A stretch of DNA of 64,000 nucleotides from Sporolactobacillus kofuensis. Its GTDB lineage: Bacteria; Bacillota; Bacilli; Bacillales; Sporolactobacillaceae. Position 1 is the stretch's first letter. The number at the start of each line of letters is the position of its first letter. Of this stretch, positions 63,044 through 64,000 are shown one piece after another. The position numbers and the translations under genes are program-made. The stretch is from positions 229,224 to 293,223 of the forward strand of contig NZ_JBHSTQ010000003.1 in the NCBI RefSeq assembly GCF_042660205.1, read 5' to 3'. Below the pieces are notes generated by a model, which worked only from the letters and a program-made list of their open reading frames with translations, searched no databases and had not been told where the DNA came from.

Positions 63044-63880
63044 CTATCTTTCTAATTTATACTGTAGGGCTGCTGTTATTTCAAACTCTTTCAAATTTTC
63101 CCATGGCACTAACTCACATCCACCATTATTCTTCAGATACTCACTGGTATTTTTATCTTCCTGCATACTATTTCGGGTCACCAAGATCAGTGGTTTGTTA
63201 GCTGTTACTGCTTCAGCAATTGTTCCCCAACCAGGTTTAGAAATCACGTAGTCACTTGCAGCGATGTAGTTTTGCGATTCAGTCTCCTCAACAGGAATTT
63301 TATAGATGTTGTTACCTGTAATATCTGTTTTGCTTGATACGAGAAAGACACAATCTTTGCTGTGCCAGAGATTTAATGAAGCAAGATACCCAGTCCAAAA
63401 AAGACAATCTTTAGATTGTCAAATGAGTTAATGCGCTTTCGAATTCTATGTACAACTCCATTTCCGGACTGCGTGAAAAGAAATCAAATGATTGATTGCC
63501 CTTATGCCCCCACCCCTTTTCGTCATTCCCAGCTAAAGAGAAAAAATAGTCCATGTCAACATAACAGTTATATAAAGGCTGAAGTTCAGTATTGTCCAAA
63601 AAACTCATATAAGCTGTATACCAGGCAAAATTGGATATACCGATCGATGGGATACCGACTATTTGCGCAGCTCGAAAAGGTGCCGGAGGAATATCTCCAA
63701 TAACAAGATCCACATGATATGTTCTTAGAAAATCCACTTCCCTTTGAACTGCAGATGGAAGCATATTACTAAAATGCTTATAAATTGTTTTGAATTGATC
63801 ACTATCCGGTGCAAGCGATTGAGACTGCAAGATATAACCGATATCATTATGTAACTTTCGCAAATGGATTCTATGTAACC
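63044..63880 (-). pseudogene. Broken UGT/MGT-like glycosyltransferase
   Basis: Two pieces of one gene on the minus strand. 63411-~63880 encodes an N-terminal-half segment (VDLVIGDIPPAPFRAAQIVGIPSIGISNFAW), and 63044-~63415 the C-terminal nucleotide-sugar-binding part (CVFLVSSKTDITGNN, ASDYVISKPGWGTIAEAV). They are in different frames and ~100 residues of the middle are missing. The 5' end is cut by the IS21-type sequence at about 63880. Nonfunctional. Confidence 0.75.
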
Positions 63881-63909
63881 GTCAAGTAGTTTTGAACACT
63901 TTTTGCTAA

Positions 63910-64000
63910 TTAATTTTGAACACTTTTCTCTTTGAAAATTGTACTTCGGTGTTTAATTCTATAGCTGTCTTCGTTTAGGTGAATGACTTCTACTCTATGG
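63910..64000 (-). CDS. istB: IstB C-terminal end of a second IS21-type element (cut by window edge)
   Basis: 30 codons to a TAA stop at 63910-63912: HRVEVIHLNEDSYRIKHR then STIFKEKSVQN. This is the typical last stretch of IstB (compare LLNGESYRFRQS in the complete element). TGTTCAAAA repeats follow the stop (63870-63920), as at ends of some IS21 elements. The rest is outside the window. Confidence 0.7.
   Translation of the reverse strand, partial: HRVEVIHLNEDSYRIKHRSTIFKEKSVQN

Noticed and set aside
1..64000. tRNA, rRNA and replication-origin features
   Set aside because: I looked for tRNA-like cloverleaf/CCA ends, rRNA motifs and DnaA-box clusters while reading and saw none that I could support; a tRNAscan-type run would be decisive.

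Overview
The window reads as chromosome from a low-to-moderate GC, endospore-former-type Bacillota (class Bacilli). The pointers are consensus sigma-A promoters (8088-8116, 15074-15102), strong Shine-Dalgarno sequences with many TTG/GTG starts, cre-like sites, a SAM-I riboswitch, LacI/ROK/SorC sugar regulators, an LPXTG-type wall protein and a flagellin. The catabolic gene content (sophoro-oligosaccharide phosphorolysis, deoxyribose, acetoin/butanediol) would fit a fermentative sugar-scavenging bacillus such as a Sporolactobacillaceae or Listeria-like relative; the genus is a guess.

Layout. 1-1480: methionine-related transcript on the minus strand, made of a promoter, SAM-I riboswitch with terminator, free-methionine-sulfoxide reductase and a class I aminotransferase cut by the window edge. 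1643-3859: secreted GH5 glycosidase and acetoin/butanediol dehydrogenase (copy 1). 4223-15102: a beta-1,2-glucan (sophoro-oligosaccharide) regulon with a solute-binding protein, two permeases, an esterase, a divergent LacI regulator, a giant GH94-type phosphorylase and a GH3 beta-glucosidase; both transcription units carry the same GAAACGTTTC operator. 15166-15562: scars of recombined paralogues. 15694-20815: deoxyribose operon (SorC/DeoR regulator, aldolase, FucP-like permease, DUF4432 protein, kinase). 21142-23028: secreted HEFQH metalloprotease, followed by an array of 21-nt-period repeats. 24839-34000: LacI-controlled ribose-type ABC transporter joined to two M20 peptidases/deacylases and a glutamine-amidotransferase-like protein, an unassigned catabolic operon. 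34553-39869: membrane glycosyltransferase cluster whose first large enzyme has N-terminal MshEN (c-di-GMP-binding type) domains. 40036-43573: ROK kinase, APC permease and ROK regulator. 43735-47381: L,D-transpeptidase, EcsC-like protein, LPXTG surface protein. 48104-49576: flagellin with a von Willebrand factor A domain in its variable region. 51120-53379: two sigma-factor copies flanking a second acetoin reductase. 54384-57098: a secreted tandem polyprotein of three class-A beta-lactamase-like domains, interrupted by a stop codon exactly at the KTG lysine of domain 2. 58739-64000: insertion-sequence-rich end with a complete IS21-type element, an IS3 remnant abutting a sigma factor, a broken glycosyltransferase and the edge of a second IS21-type element.

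The strongest unexplained signals are the VWA-flagellin (48104-49576), the triple beta-lactamase polyprotein with its in-frame stop (54384-57098), a 21-nt-period dispersed repeat found twice on opposite strands (23215-23400 and 34325-34405), two matched promoters combining an Fnr/Crp-like box, a -10 and a palindromic operator at fixed spacing (34213-34296 and 43496-43573), and the ABC-M20-M20-GATase operon. All calls are from reading the sequence; no database search was possible, and start codons and repeat edges carry an uncertainty of a few bases.
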